Part shown: in pieces, positions 1-8,765 of the stretch
Position numbering within the stretch: position 1 is the stretch's first letter
How the letters are laid out: each line of letters opens with the position of its first letter
NCBI GenBank assembly: GCA_949751835.1
Contig: CATKHK010000004.1
Coordinates: 682,001-746,000 of the forward strand
DNA length: 64,000 nucleotides
Source: Blepharisma japonicum
Taxonomy: Eukaryota > Ciliophora > Heterotrichea > Heterotrichida > Blepharismidae
Direction of reading: 5' to 3'
Notes under the pieces: model-generated
The model's input: only the letters and a program-made list of their open reading frames with translations
Told to the model about the DNA's origin: nothing
Database searches by the model: none
Program-made: the position numbers and the translations under genes

Positions 1-1830
1 GCAGCCATTGCTCCTATTAAAGATATGTACATTGTACTAGATCACACTAGAACTGTCCTTATGATCATAGAAGATGGTTCATTACCTAGCAATGTAGGTG
101 GTGGCGCCAATGTGAGGAACATTTTGAGAAGAGTTTTTGCCTTATTGAAGAAAAATGGCTGGTGGGAAAAACTCGGCATGGACGGACTTATTGACTTATT
201 CCAAATGCATAAAGTCGATCTCAGAGAAATTTATGGAGATTTTAAAGAGTATAAGAGCTTTAGAAGTATCATTGAAGGAGAATATGAAAGATGGACCAAG
301 ACAGACCAAGAACAAAGAGTCAAGCTTGAAAAATTGCTGAAGAAAAACAATGGTAAATTAACCATTGACGACTGGATCTTAGCAATGCAGTCTTGGGGTA
401 TCCCAGCTGATGTAATCGCCCAGATATCAGGAATTGAAGTCCCTGGAAACCTTTATTACGAAATCGACTACAGAGCTCAGACCTGTGCAAAAGCTCCTGA
501 AGTTATTCTTTATAACACTGCTCATTTGCAAGAAACTGAAAGCCTTTACTATGCCAACCATCATTTATCCCATGGCACCAGTTCAGTTGTAGAGATTTTC
601 CCTAATGTATCCCAAGGCAACCAATTAAATATTTTAATCCTCGACAAAAGTGGATTTTACCCAACATCAGGAGGCCAAGACCACGATGAAGGAAAGCTAA
701 TCTTTAAAGGTGAAGAATACAAGGTCCTTGATGTCCAAAAAGTCGGCCACTGTGTACTTCACATTTTAGACCATCCTATCCCAGGTGACCCAGCTGAGCA
801 CAAAAATGCAGAAGTTGAATGGTGGATTGATATGGACCGACGCAACCAGCTCAGACGTCACCATACAGCTACACACATAGTTTATGCTTCTAGCAGAAAA
901 GTCCTTGGCCCTCATGTCTGGCAGCATGGTGCTAAAAAAACAGTCGACAACGCCCATCTTGATATCACCCATTATCGTTCTCTTACCCACGAAGAAGAAA
1001 TGGCTATTGAAAACGAAGCCAACAGGATCATTTCTAACTGTGTCAGAATCAATAAATTCTTTATGAATAAGACTGAAGCTGAAAAAGAATACGGATTCAA
1101 CCTATATCAAGGAGGTATTGTCCCTGGAAACAGTTTAAGAGTAGTAAATATTGAAGGAGTCGACACAGAAGCTTGCTGCGGGACACATTGTGATAATACT
1201 TCTGAAGTAGGCTGGATAAGACTACTGAAAACTCATAGAGTTTCTGATGGAATTGTACGTCTTTACTATGTTGCTGGCGAAAAAGCTATTGCAAGGCTTA
1301 ATGAAGAGGATAAAGTGATTAACAATCTTAATGAACTCTGGGGGATTTCTCTTAATGAAATTGTGCCAACTGCTGAAAGATTCTTCAATGATTATAAGAA
1401 ATTAGATACCAAAGTAAAGAAGCAGGAGCTTAAACTGCTAGAATTGACGATAAGATGCATAGCTTCTGATCCTAATTATAGACTAGCTTTAGTGCAAAGT
1501 GACCAGAAAAATCCAACCATTTATTTCTCTTATTTGAAGACTTATGCACAGCTATTAAAAGACGAAGGAAAAGGAATTATTTTTGTTTCAGATAATTTTG
1601 TATATGGACTATTAGGAAATCCAAACTTGCTTAGCGTTGACGCTTTGAAAGAGCTTTTAAGAACTACTAAAGGAGAATCTGCAAAATTGGCTGTGAAAAA
1701 TAAAGTTCAAGACACTAAGAATAAGAAAGCTAAAGCTGTTGAAGACATCTGCGAGTTTAGTTATGTTGGAGAAGTTCCGGCTCAAGTTCAAGAATTTTTA
1801 AATCAACAAGGTGGAAGAACATTTGAATAA
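1..1830 (+). CDS. Alanyl-tRNA synthetase, 3' part (5' end outside window)
   Basis: Charges tRNA-Ala with alanine and clears mischarged Ser/Gly. The reading frame is open from base 1, so the start and most of the catalytic core lie to the left; 609 residues are visible. Seen: the end of the aminoacylation domain (LDHTRTVL, then PSNVGGGANVRNILRR), a helical linker, the editing-domain start (LILDKSGFYPTSGGQ), the HTATH zinc/editing motif, and the CCGTHC motif, the family form being CGGTHC. Family knowledge: the PSNVGGG form, the GIP-type insert before the editing domain and the ESLYY...SGFYPTSGGQ wording resemble archaeal AlaRS more than the usual eukaryotic cytosolic enzyme. Ends in UAA, 24 nt before the convergent neighbour. 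Identity is secure; the archaeal affinity is an inference from motif wording only. Confidence 0.95.
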   Translation, partial: AAIAPIKDMYIVLDHTRTVLMIIEDGSLPSNVGGGANVRNILRRVFALLKKNGWWEKLGMDGLIDLFQMHKVDLREIYGDFKEYKSFRSIIEGEYERWTKTDQEQRVKLEKLLKKNNGKLTIDDWILAMQSWGIPADVIAQISGIEVPGNLYYEIDYRAQTCAKAPEVILYNTAHLQETESLYYANHHLSHGTSSVVEIFPNVSQGNQLNILILDKSGFYPTSGGQDHDEGKLIFKGEEYKVLDVQKVGHCVLHILDHPIPGDPAEHKNAEVEWWIDMDRRNQLRRHHTATHIVYASSRKVLGPHVWQHGAKKTVDNAHLDITHYRSLTHEEEMAIENEANRIISNCVRINKFFMNKTEAEKEYGFNLYQGGIVPGNSLRVVNIEGVDTEACCGTHCDNTSEVGWIRLLKTHRVSDGIVRLYYVAGEKAIARLNEEDKVINNLNELWGISLNEIVPTAERFFNDYKKLDTKVKKQELKLLELTIRCIASDPNYRLALVQSDQKNPTIYFSYLKTYAQLLKDEGKGIIFVSDNFVYGLLGNPNLLSVDALKELLRTTKGESAKLAVKNKVQDTKNKKAKAVEDICEFSYVGEVPAQVQEFLNQQGGRTFE

Positions 1831-1854
1831 AACTAATAGAAAAATCATTATTAT

Positions 1855-2832
1855 TTAGCCAAAAAAAGCGAGTTTTTCTTTAAGCTCTTTTATTTCAAGC
1901 TTGTTTTTGACCATTTCTATTCTTGAAATAGTGTGCTCCTGCAGCATGTTTTCTAAAGAGCTTTTCAATTTTTTAATAAATTCTTTGTGCTTAGCTATTT
2001 CTTCGTCTTTGTCTCGAATTTGTTGGAGAAGCATTATTTCAGTGTCACACGGGGATACAGAGCAGTTTATGCTTTGTAAATCAAGATTTTCAAGCTGCTC
2101 ACTGGTAAAAGTAGAGATGAATTTGTTCCCGATATGATCCACTGAGCATTCTGATATATAAATCGGTTCAAATTCAGTTTGACCTAGCGACATAACTCTT
2201 CCTTCTTCTTGTATAGCGCTGACTTCATAGCCTTCATCTGCTAGTGTTGGCATAGTAAACTCTTCTTGATCAAGCAAGCAAAGCTCATTGGCCACAAATT
2301 CATCAATTTCTGCATTATCCTCTGTAACTCTTGCCAAATTTTCAAGATATTGTCTTAAATTTTGTTCGCATTCCAATATCAGGTCTAATTTATACATTTT
2401 GTATTTCGAAGGAGAACCCTTTAATGAGTCATTTTCCTTGTGTAAGTTGTCAATTTGTTTTTCTAGCTCTTTGATATACTTGTCTTTGTTTTTTATTATG
2501 GTTTCCCATTTCTTTATTTTTTGTTTTAATTCGTCGTTATATAGATGTAACAATTTTTGGTGTTCGAATAAAATATTTTCTTTCTCTTGTTCGAGCTGCA
2601 TAATGCGTTGTACAAGCCACTTGTTTTCGTTTGAAAAGTGCTCTAATAAACTCTTTTGAGTTTGTGGAGACTCTCTACTATAAGCTCTTCTATGAAAAAC
2701 AGGAAGAGATGGAGAAGGTTGGGAAAATTCTGGAGTCAGAACTAATGTGGTGTTTTCTATCTTTGGTGAGGCTGGAGGACTAAAAACGCCGCCTGGCTTG
2801 CATGGCTTTTTGAGTGCTTCAAAATTTTGCAT
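1855..2832 (-). CDS. Coiled-coil protein, unknown function
   Basis: 325 residues. The first 60 or so residues are Pro/Ser-rich and look disordered (several SP and TP sites, possible phosphorylation targets). Residues about 65-135 form a strongly charged heptad-like coiled coil rich in Lys, Glu and Gln; an acidic middle follows and a second coiled coil occupies the last 60 residues. No catalytic motif is seen. Divergent from the thioredoxin-like gene across 277 nt and convergent with AlaRS. The start is the first Met after an AT-rich spacer. It could be a cytoskeletal or basal-body structural protein, but that is a guess. Confidence 0.75.
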   Translation of the reverse strand: MQNFEALKKPCKPGGVFSPPASPKIENTTLVLTPEFSQPSPSLPVFHRRAYSRESPQTQKSLLEHFSNENKWLVQRIMQLEQEKENILFEHQKLLHLYNDELKQKIKKWETIIKNKDKYIKELEKQIDNLHKENDSLKGSPSKYKMYKLDLILECEQNLRQYLENLARVTEDNAEIDEFVANELCLLDQEEFTMPTLADEGYEVSAIQEEGRVMSLGQTEFEPIYISECSVDHIGNKFISTFTSEQLENLDLQSINCSVSPCDTEIMLLQQIRDKDEEIAKHKEFIKKLKSSLENMLQEHTISRIEMVKNKLEIKELKEKLAFFG

Positions 2833-3109
2833 TTTTCATTTGAAGTAATTAAAAGAAATTCCTTAACATAATAAGAGGGCTTTGGATTAATTTGATAAAT
2901 AAGAAAGTTATGAAATACCAATAATAGTAATGATTTAATAAAATGCCAATGAGTAACTTCTATATTATTTAGAAAATGCATAGAATTGATAATTTATTAA
3001 TAAGTTAAAATTCTTTATTTTTAATTTATTTTATCTGGCTTTATTTGATGCTTAATTTATTGAGTGAATTGCAAAGAAATTGCATGAAAATGGAAATATT
3101 TATTTTTCA

Positions 3110-3851
3110 ATGAACTCTCAGCCTGGCAAATTTAGATTCTTCATAAGAGAGTTCAAGAAATGAATTACTAAAACTTGAATCAAAACATCAGTTTTCTTGT
3201 CACCTATTCCAACTATTACTCAACGACTCAAAGACAAAATCTACCGAGATCCTTCAACTACACATTTTACTATTAAAAAAATTATCAAAGGAACCCTTGG
3301 ATTTATACCAGTCGCTTTATTTGCCCATTGAATAGGTTATTCAGTCTCACAAAGAGTAAACTTTAATGATTTTATTACCCATTTCAGAAGTGAAGACCAA
3401 ATTTACAGCATAGTTGACAAAGGGAAGCCAGTTCTTACTTTTATGTTTTTGCCTGGAGATCCTTTCTCAGAAGCCTTTCAATCTGAATTTCACAAGGCAG
3501 CTATTGAACATTCTCAGTAAATTTTTACTTAGCCTTATTTCCTTTATGAAAATTAATTGTGCAGAGCATGCTTCATTTTGCCGTAAGCGCTCCATAAAGT
3601 ACTTCCCATGGGTCGAAATCTATCTCCCTCCCACCCTCAACCCTTCCTTCTACGACAAAATGATGCAGCGCTTACTTAAAAGTGACGGAAAGTACACAAT
3701 TTGTCCCTACAGATCTGATTTCTCCTATACAGGAATCACAACTGCTTTAGAAGAGCTATATCTAATACCCAAAAAAGACCCTTATTCAGAAATAAAAATC
3801 AAGCTTCGTTTTGATCTAGAAGAGCGATCCCACGAGATATCTAATAAATAG
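3110..3851 (+). CDS. Membrane-anchored thioredoxin-like protein
   Basis: 241 residues after removal of a 16-nt intron (3517-3532). Three in-frame UGA are read as Trp. A basic N-terminus is followed by one hydrophobic segment at about residues 62-80 (GTLGFIPVALFAHW). Residues about 105-200 fit a thioredoxin fold: a strand KPVLTFMFLP, then MKINCAEHASFCRKR followed by YFPWVEIYLPP, the usual 'NC.EH..FC...yP.v..Y' pattern of PDI/thioredoxin-like domains. The CxxC active site expected after the first strand is replaced by PGDPFS, so it is probably not a redox enzyme of the classical type. Splicing restores the frame exactly at this conserved stretch, which supports the intron. Ends in UAG 25 nt before Rpn6. 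Confidence 0.7.
3517..3532 (+). other. 16-nt intron
   Basis: GTAAATTTTTACTTAG. It removes an in-frame UAA and joins the two halves of the thioredoxin-like domain in frame. Confidence 0.85.
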
Positions 3852-3876
3852 AAAAACTAATAATCTTTCTTTTAAT

Positions 3877-5124
3877 ATGGAAGACCTAAAAAGAGCCAGA
3901 GAACTTCTCAAAACTGATCCAGAGTCTGGAATTTCGCTGCTTAGAACTCTCATTCATGCTGAGCTTCCTGAAGAAGAAAATGCCAGAGTCAAAGAAGCTG
4001 CAGTTCTTGCATTAGGAGAAGTCCTGGCAAAACAGCACAGAGCTAGCGATCTTGCCTATCTTGTTGAAGAAATCCGCCCTTTATTCAATGCATTTCCTAA
4101 GGCAAAAACAGCAAAAATTGTCCGATCACTTATAGACTATTCTTCGCTGATCCCGAACTCTTTGGCTTTGCAAATAAAACTTTGTGAAGATTCCATAGCA
4201 TGGTGCAATGAAGAAAAGCGCGCTTTTTTAAGACAAAGATTAGAGACAAAGCTTGCCCAACTTTATCTTGATAGTAACAGATATAAGGAAGCTTTAGATT
4301 CTTTAGGCACTTTATTAAAAGAGGTAAAAAAGCTTGATGATAAGCTGCAGCTTGTTGAAATCCAGCTAATAGAAAGCAAAGTTTACCATAAGCTAGAAAA
4401 CGTTCCAAGGGCTAAGGCCGCTTTAACATCATCTAGGTCTTGTGCAAATTCAATTTATTGCCCACCAATTTTGCAAGCAGAAATAGACTTAATGTCTGGA
4501 ATTTTAAATTGTGAAGAAAAAGATTACAGGACTGGCTTTTCTTATTTTTATGAAGCCCATGAAGGGTTTAATAGCGTAGAAGACCCAAGGGCTTTACAAG
4601 CATTAAAATATATGCTGATGTCAAAAATTATGTGCAATAAGCCTGAAGATGCATATGCCCTAATAAACACCAAAGGAGGGATTAAATACACCGGCAGAGA
4701 AATCGACGCAATGAAAGCTGTAGCCCACGCGCACGAAATTCGCAGTCTTCATGAGTTTCAATCTATTTTACAGAACTATAGAGATGAGCTGGAAGGGGAT
4801 AGTGTAGTAAATAGACATATACAAGCTTTATATGACACTATGCTTGAGCAGCATTTGATTAGGATTATAGAGCCATTTAGTAAGGTAGAGTTAAGCCATA
4901 TTGCAGAGCTGATTGGGCTGCCTGAGGATTCAGTAACAGACAAGCTTTCTCAGATGATTTTAGATAAGAAGTTTGAAGGGACATTAGACCAAGGCATTGG
5001 ATGCTTAATTGTATATGATGACCCACCTACTTCGAAGCTATATGACACTTCATTAAAATTCTTAGACACTTTGAATTTAGTAGTAGATTCACTATTTGAG
5101 AAAGCAACCCAGACTAAAGCTTAA
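3877..5124 (+). CDS. RPN6: 26S proteasome non-ATPase subunit Rpn6 (PSMD11)
   Basis: 415 residues, close to the family length of about 420. Rpn6 is a lid subunit of the 19S regulatory particle that clamps the lid to the 20S core and its ATPase ring. The N-terminal two thirds are TPR-like helical repeats; the PCI domain covers about residues 225-385, and a C-terminal helix follows. Family wording is clear throughout: LIDYSSLIPNSLALQIKLCED, IYCPPILQAEIDLMSGILN, YFYEAHEGFN, then the PCI winged-helix part with SHIAELIGLPEDSVTDKLSQMILD. No intron. Acts in cytosol and nucleus in ubiquitin-dependent proteolysis. The start ATG lies 25 nt after the upstream stop and no longer frame is needed. Confidence 0.97.
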   Translation: MEDLKRARELLKTDPESGISLLRTLIHAELPEEENARVKEAAVLALGEVLAKQHRASDLAYLVEEIRPLFNAFPKAKTAKIVRSLIDYSSLIPNSLALQIKLCEDSIAWCNEEKRAFLRQRLETKLAQLYLDSNRYKEALDSLGTLLKEVKKLDDKLQLVEIQLIESKVYHKLENVPRAKAALTSSRSCANSIYCPPILQAEIDLMSGILNCEEKDYRTGFSYFYEAHEGFNSVEDPRALQALKYMLMSKIMCNKPEDAYALINTKGGIKYTGREIDAMKAVAHAHEIRSLHEFQSILQNYRDELEGDSVVNRHIQALYDTMLEQHLIRIIEPFSKVELSHIAELIGLPEDSVTDKLSQMILDKKFEGTLDQGIGCLIVYDDPPTSKLYDTSLKFLDTLNLVVDSLFEKATQTKA

Positions 5125-5181
5125 CAACTTTTCAGTAATTTTGTGTTTTTGTTAATTATTAAGAGTAAAATATAATCAAAA

Positions 5182-5790
5182 ATGAATGATGAGCAGCTTG
5201 AAGAGTACAGTGCGTTAGAACTAATCTTCCCAGACCTCATCACAAAGCAAACAGAAACTTCATTTGACGTCATAATTGAGCCGAATCCTGGTGAAGAAAA
5301 CTCAATTGGAATAAAACTATCTGTTTTCTTAAACCCAGACTATCCAAGAGAAGCTCCAAGCTACACCTTAAAGCCTTTATATGACCTAGACCGCAATGCA
5401 ATTGAGCCTTTAAACCAAGTAGTCAGTGATATTATTGACCGAGACATGGGCAATCCTATGATGTTTGATCTTATAGAAGGTATCAGAGAATGGCTGAATA
5501 ATCAATATTCAGCTGAAGAAGAAGAAAAAATAGTAGAAGTCGTCAAAAAAGTATATGAAACCTACACACCAGTTACCCCGGAATCATTTTTAGCTTGGCA
5601 AGAACAGTATAACAGAGAGCTGAAAATAAAAGAAGAAAATGACAGAGAGCTTTTAAAAACCCAGCCTTATATAAATGGACTCACTTATCAAGATGTGTGG
5701 AGCAAACCGTCTGGAAAAGAAATTTTCGAGAAAGGATATCATGCAGAAGCTGATGAAGAAGACAAAGAAGGCTTGGATCCAGAAGATTAA
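5182..5790 (+). CDS. RWD-domain protein of the RWDD1/Gir2 (DFRP2) family
   Basis: 202 residues. An N-terminal RWD domain (about residues 1-112) opens with MNDEQLEEYSALELIFPDLI and contains the family's YPREAPSYTL (YP..P) turn. A charged helical region follows, then a C-terminal WSKPSGKEIFEKGY that corresponds to the 'LTGRELFE' motif by which RWDD1/Gir2 proteins bind DRG2-type GTPases. In yeast, Gir2 also binds Gcn1 through its RWD domain, linking it to translation and amino-acid stress signalling; the role here is inferred from the family. The acidic C-terminus (ADEEDKEGLDPED) is also typical. Single exon, 57 nt after Rpn6. Confidence 0.85.
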   Translation: MNDEQLEEYSALELIFPDLITKQTETSFDVIIEPNPGEENSIGIKLSVFLNPDYPREAPSYTLKPLYDLDRNAIEPLNQVVSDIIDRDMGNPMMFDLIEGIREWLNNQYSAEEEEKIVEVVKKVYETYTPVTPESFLAWQEQYNRELKIKEENDRELLKTQPYINGLTYQDVWSKPSGKEIFEKGYHAEADEEDKEGLDPED

Positions 5791-5833
5791 GCAAATTAAT
5801 AAATATTTCATTAGCCATTTTATATAAGAAATA

Positions 5834-6448
5834 ATGTCGCTTCTTCCTATGTTTCTCAAGGAATTCGAAATAGGAGGAATCAAAATTAACATCGAACAAG
5901 AAGGAAACGTAGGCATTGGCGGCATGGTCTGGGACGCAGCTTTTATTTTGAGCAAATTCTTAGCCAAGCACCAAAAACATGTTTTCTCTAATGTGAAAAA
6001 TGTTGTTGAGCTTGGCAGCGGCACTGGACTCTGTGGAATTGCAACTGCCCTGCTTAACCCAAAATGCCAGGTCACACTAACAGACCATAGATCTCATATT
6101 TCTTTAATCGATACAAATATAGACTGCAATTGTCTGAAAAATGCAAGAAGCAAAGAACTAGACTGGTTTCATCCAAGAGATATAGGGAAATTTGATTTAA
6201 TTATAGGCACTGATTTAGTCTATGATCCTACACTGTTTAGCCCTCTCCTTGATACACTTGATATAGTATCAAAGCCAAGCTCTTTGGTTTTGCTGTGTAA
6301 TGAAGTCAGGATGTCAAGAGATTTTGATTTTTATAAAATGGCACAGGAAAGAGGATGGCAAGTAACTGTTATTCCTTCTGAGTTTAGTGACCCTGAGAAT
6401 AGAAATCCTGAAAGCCCAGTTATCAGATTTGTGAAAAATTGGGAATAA
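5834..6448 (+). CDS. METTL21-type protein methyltransferase (Methyltransf_16)
   Basis: 204 residues, the usual size for this group of S-adenosylmethionine-dependent lysine methyltransferases. Seen: VWDAAFILSKFL before motif I (VVELGSGTGLCGIA, about residues 57-70), an acidic post-I strand (VTLTDH), and the DLVYDP motif at about 129-134, equivalent to the family D/E-x-x-Y substrate-proximal motif. Substrates of relatives are mostly chaperones and translation factors (Hsp70, eEF1A, eEF2); which one applies here cannot be told. Single exon, 43 nt after the RWD gene. Confidence 0.85.
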   Translation: MSLLPMFLKEFEIGGIKINIEQEGNVGIGGMVWDAAFILSKFLAKHQKHVFSNVKNVVELGSGTGLCGIATALLNPKCQVTLTDHRSHISLIDTNIDCNCLKNARSKELDWFHPRDIGKFDLIIGTDLVYDPTLFSPLLDTLDIVSKPSSLVLLCNEVRMSRDFDFYKMAQERGWQVTVIPSEFSDPENRNPESPVIRFVKNWE

Positions 6449-6604
6449 TTAAGAAATTAAAATAATTAGTATTTTTTTGTTGAAAAGATTTTTGGTGCTT
6501 ATCATGAATTTTATTAGTGGTTATAGATAATTTATTTTAATATTTTGATATAAATAGTTTGTAAAATAAGAACTTAGTATTAATATATATTATCATCAAA
6601 TAGC

Positions 6605-8245
6605 TTAAATCATTTGAGTTGACGATAAATGCGGATCCATTGTACTTCTCCTAGCCCTTTTCATTGCTTCTACAGCTGAGCATCGTCTATTCGTAAGGCG
6701 TCTTGTGCTAAGCCTTCTCACTGGCCCTCTTAAATTATTATCATCAATTTCTGTACAATAAGAACTTGAAACATCTGTAAAACCTAAATAATCTTTACAG
6801 TTCATAATATCAGCAAAATCTTCATAATTAATGTCCTCGTCAAATTTCAGCTCAAATTCTTGCAATAATTCTCTATACTCAGTTTCTGATATATAGCACC
6901 CTGCTTTTTCTATAGCATTTTTCAAATCATTTAAACAGATTTTCCCATCAGCGTCAATATCAAAATACCTGAAAGTCATCCATGTATTTTCTTCGTCAAT
7001 AATTTTTTTTCTGTCTATAGCTGCTATTAGAAATTGAGTATAGTTTAATTTGCCTTTTCCTATATACTCAATTTTTTGGAGCAAATTGTTGAATTCTTCT
7101 TTGGCCAGTTGATATCCATTCTTTTCCATGCAAGCTTGTATATCTTCTGCTCTCACAAATCCAGTTTTTTCTCTATCAATTTCATGAAATGCTGTCTTTA
7201 GGTCTTCTATTTGCTCTTGGGAAAGATTCCTTACTAAAACTTTCATAGCAATATTTCATAACTTTCCTTTATCTTTATATTTTTTAATTGACTGAAAAAT
7301 TTGTTGATCAATTGGATACGTTTTTTCATTAACTGATTTAAACCAGCTATGATTTAATGCTTGTGCTGCAGTAATACGATTATCAGGATCTAGTACAAGC
7401 ATTTTATATATCAAATCATGTGCTTCTGCAGACATTGAAGTCCATCCAGGATTATTAATACAAAAATCTCCTTTTAAAATTTTCTTAAATTGGTCATGCA
7501 TCGAATTACCTGAAAATGGGAATTTTCCTACTAATAAAAAATACATCATAACTCCTACAGACCACATATCACATTGCTTTCCATAGCTTCCTTTAATTAC
7601 TTCTGGAGCTAAATATCTTAGGGACCCTACAAAAGAGTCCATTTCTGTTCCCAAAAATTTATTCGCGAACCCAAAATCAATAATTTTAATGTCAGAATTT
7701 GGCTGACTATTCAAAAATAAAATATTTTCAGGTTTTATATCTCTATGGCATATATGCATGCTATGCAAATGATTTATGGCTAATAAAACCCTCTGCATAA
7801 TCCTCGCAATTTCTGCTTCAGAAGAAATCCTATGTGAAGATCAATTTTCTAATAAATCGCCGCCATCACAATATTCAGAAACTAAATGGATATACATATC
7901 GTCCTCATAAATTTCAAATAACCTGGCTATATTTGGGTGATCTAATATATGAAGAATGCTGATTTCGTTCTGCAGAGATTTTAAATATTTTTTCACCTTA
8001 TTTTTGTTGATTGATTTTATTGCGTAGTGCTTTTCGGTAGTTCCATGAATAGGGACTTCGTATGAATTAATGCGGGCGGCTTCTCGTACGGTTCCAAAAG
8101 CCCCATAGCCTATTGTGCGGATGAAAGTATAATACTTGGAGATACTGTCTGTGTATGAAGATTTTAAGATTGTAGTTTTGGAGTATGAGGCTGGGGAAAT
8201 AAGCCGTTTCGAAGAAGAATATTCCTTTTGGCAGCAAACGCCCAT
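6605..8245 (-). CDS. Calcium-dependent protein kinase (CDPK)
   Basis: 546 residues. Two in-frame UGA are read as Trp. The kinase domain shows the glycine loop GYGAFG (46-51), an AIK lysine, HRDIKPEN (167-174), DFGFA and APEV. The junction/autoinhibitory region leads into EF-hands: loop 1 (about 357-368) and loop 3 (about 429-440, DIDADGKICLND) look calcium-competent, while hands 2 (YIGKGKLN) and 4 (LKFDEDIN) have degenerate loops. I chose the internal ATG because it gives MGVCCQKE: Gly2 for N-myristoylation and Cys4/Cys5 for palmitoylation, typical of membrane-bound CDPKs. The frame stays open 51 codons upstream to another ATG. The basic C-tail (STRRLTNRRCS) is unusual. Such kinases act in ciliary and secretory signalling in alveolates. 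Confidence 0.93.
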
Positions 8246-8765
8246 GTTGGGTATTATTTTTAAGATTTTATTATTGTTTTTTATTAATAGATTGGGGAGG
8301 ATTAAGGCGAGATTGCTATGCAGAGCATCAACAAATTTTAGGCCGGAATTTAGGAGAAATTTACTATTGCATAGTTTTGAGACTGTATAATTATGCAAAT
8401 TGTTGATCTGATAAAAATAAATCCTAGTTAAAATTTTATATAAATTTGTTGATTATTGTAAATAATGAAAAATAAATAAATCACCTTTAAATATCTTCCT
8501 AAATATCAATTAATATTTATAATATGGACTTAAGCTAAATCAAAGCAATTTTCTTATCAGTCTCAAGCCTAGCAAAAATGCTATATTTTTCATAAATACA
8601 TCCTGAGTTTCATTTCAATAATTTAACTTCAACAATTATGATCTCAGATCATAAATAATACTTTCCTCTGTTTAATTATTCTTTTTTTCTCTATAAACAG
8701 CTTTCTTCGAATTTAACAAGAATTTTTTCTGGTATTAATTTAATTACTTTTAATTTGTGTCACTT
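8246..8765. other. Divergent intergenic region
   Basis: AT-rich spacer between the CDPK (minus) and the unknown 712-aa gene (plus), so it should hold both promoters. The part next to the kinase could encode an N-terminal extension in the kinase frame (Met at 8398), but that stretch looks unlike kinase N-termini. No other feature is seen. Confidence 0.6.
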
